Source: Vicia villosa
Taxonomy: Eukaryota; Streptophyta; Magnoliopsida; Fabales; Fabaceae
Direction of reading: 5' to 3'
NCBI RefSeq assembly: GCF_029867415.1
Contig: NC_081180.1
Coordinates: forward strand, 143,778,731 to 143,842,730
Length of the DNA: 64,000 nt
A program made the position numbers and the translations under genes. Position 1 is the first letter of the stretch. Each line of letters starts with the position of its first letter. Shown here piece after piece: positions 38,101 through 50,700 of this stretch. The notes below the pieces were generated by a model. The model was given only the letters and a program-made list of their open reading frames with translations. It searched no databases and was not told the origin of the DNA.

Positions 38101-38540
38101 CACTACAAGAAAAAGTTGAATTTGCCAGGGATATTTGCCAGGGGTAAAACCCCTCACAAAAAATCAATGTTGCTTGGGGTAAAGCCCCTCGCAAAGCTAA
38201 ATTCAGGTTAACAAAAAAAAATTAATTATAGCTTAGGGAAACCCCTCGCAAAAGAGAAAGAGGGAAATTTAAATTTTGAAAAAACCATTTTCCGAGGGGC
38301 AACCCCTGGCAAACGGGAATGGCGCTAAAAAGTCAAATTAGGCATAGGATTTTGACAGATTTTAGCGAGGGGACACCCCTCCCAATAAACCACTAGTATA
38401 TTAGCGAGGGGGTGCCCCACGCAAAGTTGAACCGTTCTGCTGTTACAGACTGCGCGTGCAGTTTATGTTTCCAACGTTTCTTTTTAGCGAGGGGCTACCC
38501 CACGGAAACTTGTAGCGTTTGATTAGCGAGGATAACCAAA
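38101..38540 (+). mobile_element. CACTA (En/Spm) terminus with subterminal repeats
   Basis: It starts CACTACAAGAAAAAG, the CACTA terminal repeat. At least seven degenerate units of AGCGAGGGGNNACCCCTCGCAAA type follow, near 38134, 38175, 38226, 38297, 38364, 38404 and 38487. Each is roughly palindromic (GAGGGG..CCCCTC). Such arrays are the usual transposase-binding subterminal regions. No opposite terminus was found, so the element is truncated. Confidence 0.82.
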
Positions 38541-38607
38541 TGTGTCATTAAGTTTCTATTTTATTAAAATTCCAATCCAACCCCCCTTATTGTGTTTTTT
38601 CGATCCT

Positions 38608-39040
38608 TCACCAAGGCACCATAGATGGTTTTGAGATAACTTGCACTACAAAGAGGAAGTGAGTTTCAATCCAAAGTTTTGTCCATCCTTTCTCCCTAGC
38701 AACGTCATTTGCTCTAATTACTGCGCTGAACTCTGCATGAATGGAAGAAAACCATGGAAAATGCTCATAAATGCCAAGATGTAGTCTCAATTTTTACATC
38801 TAAAGATCCCACCACAACATGATTTAGAGGTAGCATGGTTATAAGCTCAATCACAATTACATTTTATCCAATCAAAATTAGGAGGATACCAAAGAACCTC
38901 CTTGATCAAAGGAGCTCGATGGAGGTGTATGTTGATATTGCAAGCTTTTAAAAGATTGAAATCACACGTAGAAGAGTTTGTTGTCAAAGAAGAGTTGTTA
39001 CCTATGAGGATTACTTGAGCCTTGAGATTCAAAATTGTTG
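38608..39040 (-). pseudogene. RNase H fragment of a non-LTR element (RVT_3-like)
   Basis: Minus-strand blocks in order are APLIKEVLWYPPNFDWIKCNCD (39032 region), a frame-shifted middle, then LGIYEHFPWFSSIHAEFSAVIR with REKGWTKLWIETHFLFVV (38790-38608). This matches the plant LINE-associated RNase H-like domain. Two frames and missing residues show that it is a relic. Confidence 0.75.
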
Positions 39041-39064
39041 TATGAAGAAGACATTTAGATTTTG

Positions 39065-39275
39065 TGGTAAGTAGAGTTAACCAAGTGGAGAGAAGTCAAA
39101 CAACTAGAGGAGGAGGAATACCTAGAAAGACTATAAGAGGAGTTATTAAGAAAGATTTCAAGATTAATGATTTGGATAGAAACATGGTCATGGATAAAAT
39201 ATTATAAAGAAAGTTGATCCATTTAACCGACCCACTTAGTGTGATAAGGCTTGGTTGTTGTTGTATTCTATAAAA
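39065..39275 (+). mobile_element. 3' end of an RTE-type LINE, second copy
   Basis: Shares AGTCAAACAACTAG, AAGACTATAAGAGGAGTTAT, GATTTGGATAGAAACATGGT and the ending GTGTGATAAGGCTTGGTTGT with the copy in the HUA2-like intron (18370-18720). Both are in the same orientation and 5'-truncated. Confidence 0.75.
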
Positions 39276-39329
39276 GATGATAAATATAATTACATTGTGA
39301 TATTATTTATTAATTGACACCCCCTCAAA

Positions 39330-39966
39330 TTGATGTGGTTGGTTAAGGAAGAACTATTTGATTTGGCTTTAAGACGTTATGAATGCCTTGAGAAAGTTTC
39401 AGAGGAGTATAATGAATTTTGCAGAAATCAAGGGATAAAAATGCATGTTACCACTGGATTGTTATTGAGTTTTTGGGGAAAAGCTGAGGTTAAAACAACT
39501 TACTTGGTTGGTAGAGAATTTCTTCATAGAGAGAATAGTGAAAACCAAGGGAGAAACCTGGTAGAAACTATAACGGAGAAAACTCAGTTTGAGGTGGAGT
39601 TTCCTACTATGGATACTAATATCAGTGGGGGAACGGTTACAGAGATCTCTTATTATCATTTGATTCATGATAAGGTAAGGAGGATTATTGTAGCATCTCA
39701 AAGGGAGTGTTATTGTAGCATCTCAAAGGGACGATTATGCTAGCCTTGGATATTATGTTTTTAATGTGGCTAAAGAACTGCAAAATAAAAGAAGAAAAAC
39801 CTTCAGAGAGACATTTGAAAACAGGTGGAGTCAAGGGTGGTTGAAAAATCATACTTGCAAGCTTGTTAAATTACACAGGAAGAAAAAGGTAATTGGAAAC
39901 AAGTGGATGCAAGTGGCGAGATCAAGATTCAAGGGTTGTTTGAATTTGATCAAGGTTATTGATTAG
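39330..39966 (+). pseudogene. Ty1/copia integrase-to-RT junction fragment
   Basis: 39330-39743 contains SEEYNEFCRNQGIKMHVTTG and LLSFWGKAEVKTTYLVGR, the end of a copia integrase core with an internal deletion. 39660-39960 contains DKVRRIIVASQR and TCKLVKLHRKKKVIGNKWMQV, matching the start of the copia RT domain. A short tandem repeat (GTAGCATCTCAAAGGGA twice, 39690-39730) and a stop break the frame. Confidence 0.75.
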
Positions 39967-40193
39967 AGTTTCAACCTGGTAGAGAGCAACAGTGTTGTTG
40001 ATGGTTAAATTGGTATCAATACGATTTAAAGTCAAGATGGAGACTGTTGAAGTATGTCTTAAAATCTTTGTTGATGAAGAGAAAGAAAACATGTTTTGAG
40101 ATTGCCAAAAATCAGAAAGCCAAAAAGTAATCTGATTCGAGCGATTTACAGGTATCGAGTTCGGTTGGTCCGGTTCATTGATCCATTCATTAT

Positions 40194-40938
40194 TGTTAGA
40201 ATATTTTAATATTAATTTGGAGATCATATAAATTAATATAAAAAGATATTATAAGATATTCATAATATTCTAAAAGATATTATAAGATATATATTTATAA
40301 TATTCTATAAGATATATATTTATAAAAGTCTAAGAGATATTATAAGATTATAATAATATATTTTATTCTAACAATTAAGTAGATATATTTTGGGATTTGT
40401 TATTGATTTGTTGGATTTTAGCTATTATAAATATGTATCTCTTCTGTTATTATAGTGTGACAATTTTAGAGCTTTAGTGAAAAAGGGAGAAATAAGGGTT
40501 TAGGAAATTCCAAAGGAAAACTTAAAAAGACAAAGGTTTTTGGGAAACCTTTGGAGTTATCTAAGGGGGTTGAAAAATACTTCTAAACACCTTGAGTTTG
40601 CGTGATTTTTATATTGAGAGTTGAAGAAGTTGAGAAACACTCGGTAGATAATAGGGTTTGCTCTTTAGGAACAGCGAAAGCTATTTTCTTGTAACTCATC
40701 TGTAATCTCTTGTAACAACTTTCTGAGTATAGTGAATTGGAGAGCTGCTCTCGCCCCCAGAGTTGGTCGTTTGATCGAACTAGGTAACCACACATTCTTC
40801 TTTTTCTCGTCTTATTCTGTTATATTATATGTGTACGGATTATTATTGTTGTAGATAATTTATTTTGGTTGCTACTATTATTTGTCTCACAAATTGTTAT
40901 TGAATTTTGTCGTAGTTAACAACAAGATTCACAACACT
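40194..40938 (+). mobile_element. Probable copia LTR (solo)
   Basis: Begins TGTTAGAATATTTTAATATT and ends near ATTCACAACA. It holds tandem AAGATATTATAAGATAT-type units (40240-40350) and, toward the right, CTCTTGTAACAACTTTCTGAGTATAG and GAGAGCTGCTCTCGCCC, which resemble the R/U5 part of Tnt1-like LTRs. No clear primer site follows and target duplications are not evident, so the boundaries are tentative. Confidence 0.5.
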
Positions 40939-41149
40939 ACAATCCATAAGTTCACATTGACTATGTTATGCTCTAAGATTATGTCTTTTAAATAGAGGTA
41001 GATGAAGAAAAGACACCGCTAAAAAGTATGTAAATTCCTATAGTTAGGGTGAGTTTTAAAAATACGAAATAAAGGAAAATAAAGATCAATAACTAAGACG
41101 AAAGATGATTAATCTATAAGATAAATATGGAAATATTCTCCAGAATTGG

Positions 41150-42129
41150 GATGGAACCGAAACTTGAAGAAGTAAGGTGTGTGTCATATCAAGCAAGTTG
41201 AGATTCTTGTGTTCTACCATTCCATTTTGTTCTGGGGTATTATGATAAGATCATTAAGACAATATGCTTTTTTTTAAGGTACTTATGAAACTTATGAGAC
41301 ATGTGCTCACCATCAGAGGCAGAGGGAAAAATCTTTAACACTTGCTTGAAATTCAGTTTCAACATATGTTAGAAAATTTTTAAACGTACAAAACATTTTG
41401 GATTTAGATTGGAGAAAATATATCCAAGTAAAACAACTATAATCATGAATAAATGTGACAATATTTATAGTGAGCAAGAGAAACTATAGGAGACATTTCT
41501 CATACATCACTATGAATCATCTAAAAACATGTGGAAGCACGATGAGTACCCAACGAAAAAGAAAATGTTTTAATTTTAGCCTATTTGCAAACAAAACATG
41601 AAATAAAGGCATTAGTAACAATATTTTTTTTATTTTCTAACATATCCACTTTAAACAAATGAGAAAAAATATTCGAGTTCTGATGGTCAAATTTCCTATG
41701 CCAATCCTCATAATAATTCCAAACATTGTTCCAAGCAAGAGATAAATGACTAGTAATAAATTGGAGTGGAGACAATCTCTCCACTTTAGGCCTCTTCACT
41801 GCCACCCTTCCTGATACATTCTCCTGCATAAGACAACTAGTGCGAGAAAAATTAACATTACGATTATTACCCACCAATTTACCAACATATAATGAATTAG
41901 AAAAGTGATCAGGTGATACAAGCACTTCCCATAAATCGGAATCAATGTCACCAACATTAGTGATGAAGAGTATATTGAGCATATTTAGTTTCACATCCAA
42001 GTAACTCCATAATCCTTTCTCTTTAACATAATTTTTGAAATGAAACCCTAAAGTGGAATAATTCTTACTGTTAAAATGGACACAAAAATCATATCTTTCT
42101 TTTTCCAAAGTCATGAATTCAATGAGCAA
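41150..42129 (-). pseudogene. Ty1/copia gag-pre-integrase/integrase fragment
   Basis: The minus-strand frame 42129-41581 includes YYEDWHRKFDHQNSNIFSHLFK, the HxxxH gag-pre-integrase zinc-binding motif of copia polyproteins. Downstream on the minus strand, around 41370-41170, broken frames read FPSASDGEHMSHKFHKYLKK and NTPEQNGM-like pieces of the integrase core. No RT follows, so the element is truncated and dead. Confidence 0.75.
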
Positions 42130-43692
42130 AAAATAAGACCTAAGAAAAAAAATTAAATATCTCTAAAGAAAGTGTCCTGTAAATATTTTTCGAGGTACGA
42201 TTTTAAAACCTATGGTAAGTAAGAAATTATTTCGTAAAATATATTCAATGGTGGTCCAACAAAGAAAAACATTAAATACGAGAATGATTTGATAATAATA
42301 AATACCAATTGTCTAAATTAGAATTCAAAAATTACATAGTTCACATAATTAAAAAACTATACATCTCCAATATTAGCCTTAATTAATTTAGCTACTCATA
42401 GTAATAAAAGACATTAATAATTAGTTATAGAAGTAATACATTCATAAACATTGAGTAGGAAATGTTAATCTTTCTTCCAAAGTGAGAATGACACTGTAGA
42501 CTTCAAAATGTATTTTTTTGCCATTTTTTCTAATGTTCCAATGACGTTGAACCTAACATCATCGAACCCTTCACTCTAGAATTCAAGTTCCTTTTACTCC
42601 TTTGCTTGTAGAGGTGTTGACACGAACTTCTTGACATATGAGTTCAAGGAAATGAATTTATTTATCTACATTTGAGTTCTTGCAAGTATACAATCCTTGA
42701 ACTGGCCAAAGACCGGACGTGGAAGCTCGATCATGTATGGTTCAATTAAAATTATTCAACATATATAGTCAATACACTTGAGATTCAAGGTACACTTTTT
42801 TGATTTCCATCTTTCACTACCCTCATATTGGATTTTGTAACTAACATGGACGTTGGAGTGCATACCTTGCCACTCCACCCCGCGCCACCATACGGGAGAT
42901 CAGTATTACCACTTTCAAAGTCTTATTTCATTAATAAACACCTATTTTGGTTCTAGTGTGTAAAAATGACGCCGTTTGTAGGAATTGACCTCTAATTCCT
43001 ACGAAATTGCACAACCAAATCTCGTTGATCCAAAGCCAAATTACAAAGAAATTGCATATGAAGCTCAATCAATTCCCAACCTTACTACGAAATCCATACC
43101 CTCTAGCTTCCCAAATCCAGGAGGAAGCCTTAGTACGAAGATGATCCCTTCGCCATCACCATATTTCATCTTATCTAAAAGGGAAAATGCGAGCAAGCGA
43201 ATAGTAGTGTTGTTGTGGTTGGACGAACAAACATCTTTCGTGAATTCAAGACCCTCACGTCAACGAGCATCTAATGCGAATTAATCTACACTATAAAAAT
43301 GGCCAGGATCCGAAGGTAGCTCAAAGATGAATAGGAAAGCAGATTATACACTGGCCAAAATGGATAGATAAAAGAAACTCGTGGATCCTACGGAACCATC
43401 GAAAAGCCACAAAGGAGGCATATCAGTTTGAATTGACTCCTAATGCCTGACCAAATGAAGTGATGTAGACAACGAAAAAGGAAAAAGTCTCCAAAGAAGG
43501 CCGAGGCTACCGCTAGCACAATCAAAAGGCTATTAGAAACCAATTCCATTTCTAAAGTAAATACAGAGAATGAATCTCCAAAGTCATACTAGTTAAGAAA
43601 ATTTTAGAGGGTGGAGGTGTAGATGTGTCGATCATGCTGACCTTAACCGAGTTTACCCGAAAGACTCTAATCCACTTCCTAACATAGAAAAA

Positions 43693-43950
43693 TTGGTAAG
43701 CAACTCAGACGAACACAAGCATTTTCCATTCATAGGCGTTTACTCCTGGTATAACCAGATACCCATGTTCGAAACTTATAAGAAGCAAATGACATTCATG
43801 ATCAGGCAAACCAACTGCCAATACAACGGGACACCATTTGGATTGGAGAACGTAGACGCGACAAAACAAAGGATGATGGATAAGACATGTACAGAGAAGA
43901 TAGGTAAAACACTAAGAGGTATACGAGAAGTCATATATTTTCAAAGATAA
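43693..43950 (+). pseudogene. Ty3/gypsy reverse transcriptase fragment
   Basis: Contains the conserved RT block SWYNQIPM (family form SGYNQIPM) and PFGLENVDATKQRMMDK (family form PFGLKNAGATYQRLM). The YIDD box expected next is lost: the frame reads GKTLRGIREVIYFQR and ends. It lies within the gypsy element at 42690-47970, too close to the primer site for a full gag to have been retained. Confidence 0.8.
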
Positions 43951-44754
43951 AATCGATCGGTATATGACCTAACACAGACTTCCAAGGGTTGATTGTTTGA
44001 GAAGTGTGTATCAATGCCCCCACACATAAGATAAGTATCTCTCAATGTTCTTCAAAATTTGAATAAATATATCTTTTCCTGAAATAAATATTGTACGTAT
44101 GAGCACTATTATAATCCTCGACAATATGGCATAGACTGTTTATGAAACAAGATTATGAAATAGGACCCCTCTAGCTGCAACGCGATTGAAGCATAGGTGG
44201 CGCACTCCCTTTTAGGAACTAGCCACTCCAAGAGCTTAGGCGGTGAAGCCTTGGAGACGTTCACCCCAAACTAGGACAAAACCTAGGGGAAATGAAAAGA
44301 ACCCTATCTTTGACTTAGGATAGTTCCTAGTGACGTTGAAGACCTTTACCAACTTTCTTAGACTAGGATGAGTAACTACTACGCTTGGAAATCACTTTGA
44401 ATCATGTCAATAAGGACCACAAATTCACTCAATACGCCGAATATCACCAAACAGACAGGTGGCAACAAACTTAAAGGATCATGACGACTCTTACTTAAGA
44501 AGGACCCAAAAAGGATAATACTAATGGTGCAAGCCCCTACTTAATTAAATACTCAAATTCAACCATGGTAGGCGCAGGAACCACCAGATGGTCTAAAGAT
44601 GAGAAACTGAATTGAGAACAACCTAAATAATAAAGCGAGAAGATCATGAAGAATGTTAAATAAATTACATCATGCATAACAAAACAGGTAAATAACTAAA
44701 TAAATATCATTGTTCATACAAGTAGCAAAGAAACATAAGGGAACAATTCCCTAT

Positions 44755-47088
44755 TTACATTACAATTAGAAAGAAATCAAATATATCCACCTTGAGATGC
44801 TGCACTGATGTCCTCCACCAATGCCCCGTTACGAACGATCTTGATTTTGTCAAGTTGCACGCAGGGAATAGAGATATCCTGGCGAAGTTCCTCCACTTGG
44901 TCGGTGGCTTAGTCGAAGGCACCGTAAACCCTATTAAGATTTTGCTAAAGGGACTCATCTACCACATTCCTCAATCCAGTCACTCATCCCTCTTAGGTCG
45001 CATCAAAGCCTCGTCAACATGGGAATTCATCTCCATCGCAACAATCGTAATTTCCTTTCGATACTTTTTCTCCATTTCAAGATAGGATTCAAGCTCAACA
45101 ACCCTGGAAGCTAAAGAAGAAGGAGATCTATGAATTTTTGCATCCTCCTAAAGAGACTCGGCAGAACTAGGTTTCTCCCGCAGGGATGACACTTCCTGTT
45201 TAAGCTTAGATATTTCTTGTTCATCCACTTCACACTTCCTTTTCCATGTATCCTTTTCTTTATAAGGATTACCCATGTCCAAAACATCACTCCCGTCAGC
45301 AGCACTAGGGAGAATAAAGAAGCGATTTGGTAAGTGTAAAAAGTGGCTTCTAAGAAAAGCTATATCTTCTCCATTTTAGGAAGATTTTGAAGATAAGAAA
45401 GGTCCTATTCATACATTACATCAAGGATCTCTTGAGGAATGCGGGGAATCTAGGCTGGTAAACTAGTCGACAACTTAAAGAGAGGAGTACACGAACCAGA
45501 AGCGACACCCCTAGACAGTCGGGTCCATTTAGCTAAATATTTCCCCAAGGAATAACTTAGATATTGGTCCCAATCCCTTTTGGTATTAGTGGAAGGTACG
45601 CTATAACCGGCGAGAGGAGTGAAGACCCGAATCGAAGAAGCGACGTTGATGCCTTATGCCTCATGCTCTTTAGCAATATAATAGACATTCCTCAAAAAAT
45701 TCATTTTAGAATCCATTTTATATGGACATATCAAACACTCATTTAAAATAAAAATACTACAACGGGATGACTCTATCCTCACTAAAAATATCTTTCCTCT
45801 CCCGACTACTGATCACACATATAATAGTGTAGGTATCAATGGATTGTTTCCTCTACAGAGGAGGCTTCACCCCAGTAGGGAAAAACCTCTCCTTCTGAGA
45901 TTCCACCAAAAAGTGTCTACATCTTTCTTCATCGTTATCTCGCCAGGAGTGAGAGAATCTGGACAAAAGACATATGTTTTAGGTTTACGTTTGAAATGGA
46001 CCCAACTCCAATATTTTTGAAACCTATTTTGTGCACAAACGAGAAATCCAGTAGAAAAAAACATGGGGTGGGCTTCCAGAGTATAGGGATTCACCAACAC
46101 AAAATGCCTTTGAAAATCATCCTAGCTATCAGAAAAGTGCTAAACCAAGGAACTTCTTGACGTAACACGATGAGCTCTTAATCTAGGACATTATACCTAG
46201 AGGTATGTATCATGACGAAAATATGGAAGAAAAACTAACATGAGGGTTTCCAAGACTAATACTCGACCCATAATTGGAACGCCTTTATGTAAGCCCATGC
46301 CCTATGATGGAGCTACAAGGGGGAAATCTTCAAAAACCTCAACACCTCCACTTCAAACTCGGATAAAGGTAACCTCACGTTTATCCGGGTGAACATATAT
46401 TTACAGAAAGGAATGAAGCACTCCTTAAAGCTACTACATATCATCTTGCTTGACTCCACGTGGAGAACCGACCGACCATAGGGCAACATACTTCAATGTT
46501 AGTCGCACTCACGATCAGATGATCACCCAGGGAAGAAGAGGTTTCCAATACCTTAGAGTCCACCTAAATATACTTGTTCCCATCAATCGGTTCCATTAGT
46601 GTGATACCCCTCATAGGTATATCGTCGATCTGGAAGATTTCGAAGGGCTTGAGCTAATTGACACCCTCAAGATGCGTTCCACGCGCCAAATGTTCCTTAA
46701 TATAGGAATCACTTGGATCCCAACCATAAATAGTGTGGTAAGTCTTGATGAAATTTCGGGCCTATTCTTTGTTCAAAGTAGTGACCTCAATCTCTAGGGT
46801 AATCAAAGCGGGAGATGCTAAATCTCCTACAACTAGAGATAGAGCAAGCGCAAAATTTAATGTGTGGTCACATCCCACATCCTCATCAGAAAGAAGAGTG
46901 TCAAAGAAAAACTCATTAAAGGAAGTTTCTGTATCAATAGAACCACTAGAAAACTTCTCTGACTCACAATTATCAAACACAATTATATTGAGTGGAAAAG
47001 AATAATTGTTAATTGGGCGATAGTAATCTATACTAGAAAATGTTTCTACCCTAACTAAGGGGGGAAAGACCACTACTCCCAGAATCAC
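44755..47088 (-). pseudogene. Antisense reading-frame remnants in the gypsy element (Tat aORF-like)
   Basis: Minus-strand frames at 47088-46762, 46100-45867, 45305-45111 and 44958-44755 could be pieces of one gene interrupted by stops. Readable parts include an acidic N-terminal segment, then WSWVHFKRKPKTYVF, and near the end a Lys/Glu-rich probable coiled coil (KRKCEVDEQEISKLKQEV, LESYLEMEKKYRKEI). Tat-lineage gypsy elements (Grande, Retand) carry an antisense ORF between pol and the 3' LTR, and the position here fits. No catalytic domain is visible. The family call is inference from place and orientation. Confidence 0.5.
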
Positions 47089-47970
47089 CAGACAAAGTTA
47101 TGGGACAATCACTGTATTAGCCATGGCAAAGTAAATATTAGGAACTATGGAATAAGCTCAGGGTAAGAAGGATACTTGGAGATAGTAGAATCAGACGAAG
47201 AAGGTAGAGATTAAATGAAGAATGAAAAGCTTTGTTCAGGAGAAGGAAAATGCTCAAAGAAATGTTCTTGAGAAGGAAGGAAATTGTTCTTGCAAATAGG
47301 AACTGACTATCAGAAATGGCGAAAGTTTTTCCAAAAAGTCAAGAGACCTTTATATAGAGGAGAGCAAGCAACATACCAGATCAATGGGAAATAGAAAGTT
47401 ATAAATCAACAGTCAGATTTCATCTTAGGAGTACAAGTGAACTCAAGTGCACTCAAATGTCATAGAGAAAAGCGTGTCCTAACCTGCGAGCCTAAAGCCA
47501 CGCAGCCGAAAGACCGACGAGATATTTAAATAATGGGAAAGGAAGTTAGTGCATTTGTTACCCATTACTTCAGTAACTGCTCAGTAGACTTCCCACTTCT
47601 AATTATGGTCGGACACGATATCAAGATGCCAGTCACGACTCTGAAAGACTTCACAGCTAACAAACACCTGACAAGCCTTAGGGACAATTATTCTAGATCG
47701 GTCAAATACCCAATGCGGAAGCCCAACCATTCATTGCCCAATTAAAATTATCTAATATATATAGTTAGTACACGTGAGATTTAAGATATTTTTTTCTGAT
47801 CTCTATCTTTCACTACATTTATATTAGACTTTGTAACTGACTTGCGCGTTGGAATATTAACTTTACAGGTTCACCCATCAGATCATATTAGAGATCAACT
47901 TTATCTCTTCTAGAGTCTTATGTGATTAATCAACCCATATTCTAGTTCCCGTAGGAACAATAGCAACATG

Positions 47971-50610
47971 GTCTTTTCACGTTCAACTAATTTTAGTGGT
48001 TGTATGTCCACTCGAGATGTAATGGAAATGAATAAGCAAATGAATAAGCACTCAAAATGGTAGTTACATTAATTCTTAGTCTTCTTTAATTGATTAAATA
48101 CCTTAATGAAGGGTAGGTTCCTTTTCATTGTCAAAAACTATCATGTAGCCAATCTATAATGGCCACTACAAGTGACTCTAAATCAGGTAGCATGTCTTTT
48201 CTTTTCTTATCATTTTCCAAGACAATATTCCTTCTCACTTTTTCTAGTTTACTTTTCAACAAACGCTAGCAAAACATAACCGTTAACAAAACTTTAGCTC
48301 AAAATCAACAGCCCATAAGCTATGAAGGGATAGATGGATACTTTGGTTGGTAAATTCAATTATTTTGATTTTGAATCCAACGACCAATAGTCCTATTTCT
48401 CTCTCTCTCTCTCTTGACAATACCATCTTCATAATCTTCACAATAATACATCTTTGAATTATTTGTGATGACAAACTTGTGTTTTTCATTTTTGTGTGTG
48501 TGAGGAAACTAATCAAATTTCTAACTTTGGACCAACATTAAAGCTTCATCCGACATATGGGGTATATAATAACGTAGTTGCACCACAAATATCTTATCTC
48601 TTCAATTTATTTCACACATTCATCTTATTTGGACAAGGACATGAAAGCTTTCGCTACCAATTTTTTCAAAACATAATTAGTAAGATATATTGGCAATGCA
48701 TGAAAATTAGTTCATAACAATGTACTCTTCCAAATAAGACATTGCAACATGTTTATTTTTATGTGGTTAGATTAGACGTGTTTTTTAGTTTGTGTGTTTA
48801 GAAAATAAGAAATAATGTGGTTTTGATACCTAATCAATGACTAAATGAATTTATTATTAATCGTGTAATTTTGATTAAAATGCTTGGTGAATTCAATCTC
48901 TTGTTTAGTTAGGAGTGATAATTTGAAACTTTGTTTCGTTGTTGTTGATAATTAATTTGAACGGAGGCATTAATGATTGATTACTTATTATGATTTTTTT
49001 TGTAATTTATATTTTTGTTGTGTGTCGACTATATTGACCCGGCCGATCACTGTGAAGGAACCACAATTCGTCTAGAACTTTTTCAACACACAAGAATTTT
49101 CCTTTGGCGGATCGCTAAGAAGGACACTACTTTTTCCGATCCAGTGGTGTTTATGCTGACAAACCAAAAGTGTCTTTAAATTCGAAAATATATTTTTGGA
49201 CGCATCCTATTTCACACCGCGTCTCTTCGCAAGTGAATCATATTCTCATTTTGTAAGAAAAAAGTAGTACAAATATATATTTCCAAATTAAATCTTGAAG
49301 TAAACGTCTGTAGGTGTTTAAAATATATGTTTTTTTCTGCACTAATTTCTGTGTCTTTCTTCTCCACTAATACAAAAACGGTGGATTTCTATGTTTAGCT
49401 GGTTAATCAGATGATTAACAACCTGAGAATGCATCTGTGCCTAAGGCTTCTGGAAACTAACATCAGCAAGTCTGGTAGGAACAGTCGAGTTATTATAAAG
49501 CTTGGTTTGATATGTGTAACAGACTTCAAGTCTAAGGTAGTGTTTAACATGTTAATGAATTCAAATTTAAATTAATATGAGACTGATATTAAGATCACGC
49601 TTTGTGTTGCTGAATTTCACCTTTCAGTGAATGTGAAGGAATTTGAAGTGTGCTATGGCCTTCCGGCAATGATAACCGGTCGGCATGTTAAGTTCGATAT
49701 CGACGACAACGATTAGGTTATGTTTTGAGACAACAGAGTACACGTGAACATGGAAGGAATGCATTAATGTAGTTACATTAAGGTCACATTATTCTGATAT
49801 GGTCCTCGTGTGGAAAAATCATGTTCTATATCAAGTGTACTCAACATCAATGTGTGTGGTTCAGTGCATGAAAGTTTCTCACACCACAAACTCATCTCAA
49901 ATCACATGATTTTTATTTTCTATTTTTGGAATATGTGGTGAGCTAATTTTCTCTTATATGTTAAATACTTGTTTGACATTTGAACATTGGACTTACAATA
50001 TGTAAGGAGGTTTTAGAAGGTTTGAGGTTGACATATAATCTACTCAAAGTGTTTTTTATTTATTTATTTTACATTTTTTTAAAATTTGGTCTCATTTTAA
50101 ATTCTATTTTAAAGTCTGTATTAAGGCTTTTAAATAGTATATTTTACCTATTTTTAAATATATTATACAATTTTTTATATATTATTTGATCTATTTTCTA
50201 ATAAATATATGTATATATTGGCTATTCCTTCAAAGTTCATAAATTTTTTCAATAATTTAAATCTGGTCGATTTAGTTAAATATGTTTTTTTTTTAAAAGT
50301 CTAAGCCTAGTATTTTTATTAAACAAACCAAGTTAAACTTAAACATGTCAGATTATAGGCTCTTGTAAATGGGTTTGGTTAATTCTCATTTTTATTTGGA
50401 GTGCTCATAATTATTTTTGAATGTGTAAAATTGATTTTGACATGTTTGATTACTCTCTGGTAAAATTAATTATGATTTTTAGAAGTGATTCTATTTGAAG
50501 TTATGATTTTTAGCTTTTAAATCTAAATGTGATATTTATGAAATTTTTTATTCACTCCATTTTTATAAAAAAAAAACTATTCAAATATAAATAATTTATC
50601 TTTATTATAG
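47971..50610. other. AT-rich intergenic DNA without recognised genes
   Basis: There is a small TC run at 48398-48414. An unassigned coding-like segment at about 49410-49715 (NNLRMHLCLRLLETNISKSGRN and VKEFEVCYGLPAMITGRHVKFD, with stops) looks like a relic of unknown origin. Nothing else could be supported. Confidence 0.45.
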
Positions 50611-50618
50611 TAGGTATT

Positions 50619-50700
50619 CATGCATGAGAGGGATGGAAGATATGAGATTGCATGATCTTCATGCATGAGAGGGATGGAAGATATGAGATTGCATGATCTT
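50619..50700. repeat. Two perfect 41-bp tandem units in the copia 3' LTR
   Basis: CATGCATGAGAGGGATGGAA followed by GATATGAGATTGCATGATCTT occurs at 50619-50659 and 50660-50700. The 5' LTR has a single diverged version (54256-54290), so the duplication is specific to the 3' copy. Confidence 0.93.

Larger units (their letters stand above)
42690..47970 (+). mobile_element. Decayed Ty3/gypsy element (Tat/Ogre-like)
   Basis: Two diverged LTR copies are recognised by CAATTAAAATTAT-, ATATATAGT-A-TACAC- and ATCTTTCACTAC- blocks, at about 42745-42963 and 47740-47970. A primer site TGACGCCGTTTGTAGGAA at 42967 follows the left LTR, close to the TGGCGCCGTTTGTGGGAA used by Tat-lineage elements. Internal coding is mostly lost. 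An RT fragment lies at 43693-43950 (VYSWYNQIPMFETYKKQM, NGTPFGLENVDATKQRMM). Downstream, the minus strand carries broken frames. LTR identity of only about 75 % by eye indicates an old insertion. The outer limits of both LTRs are approximate. Confidence 0.7.

Noticed and set aside
38101..38540. CRISPR-like spaced repeats
   Set aside because: The units are degenerate and irregularly spaced and follow a CACTA terminus; this is a subterminal transposon array in a plant genome.
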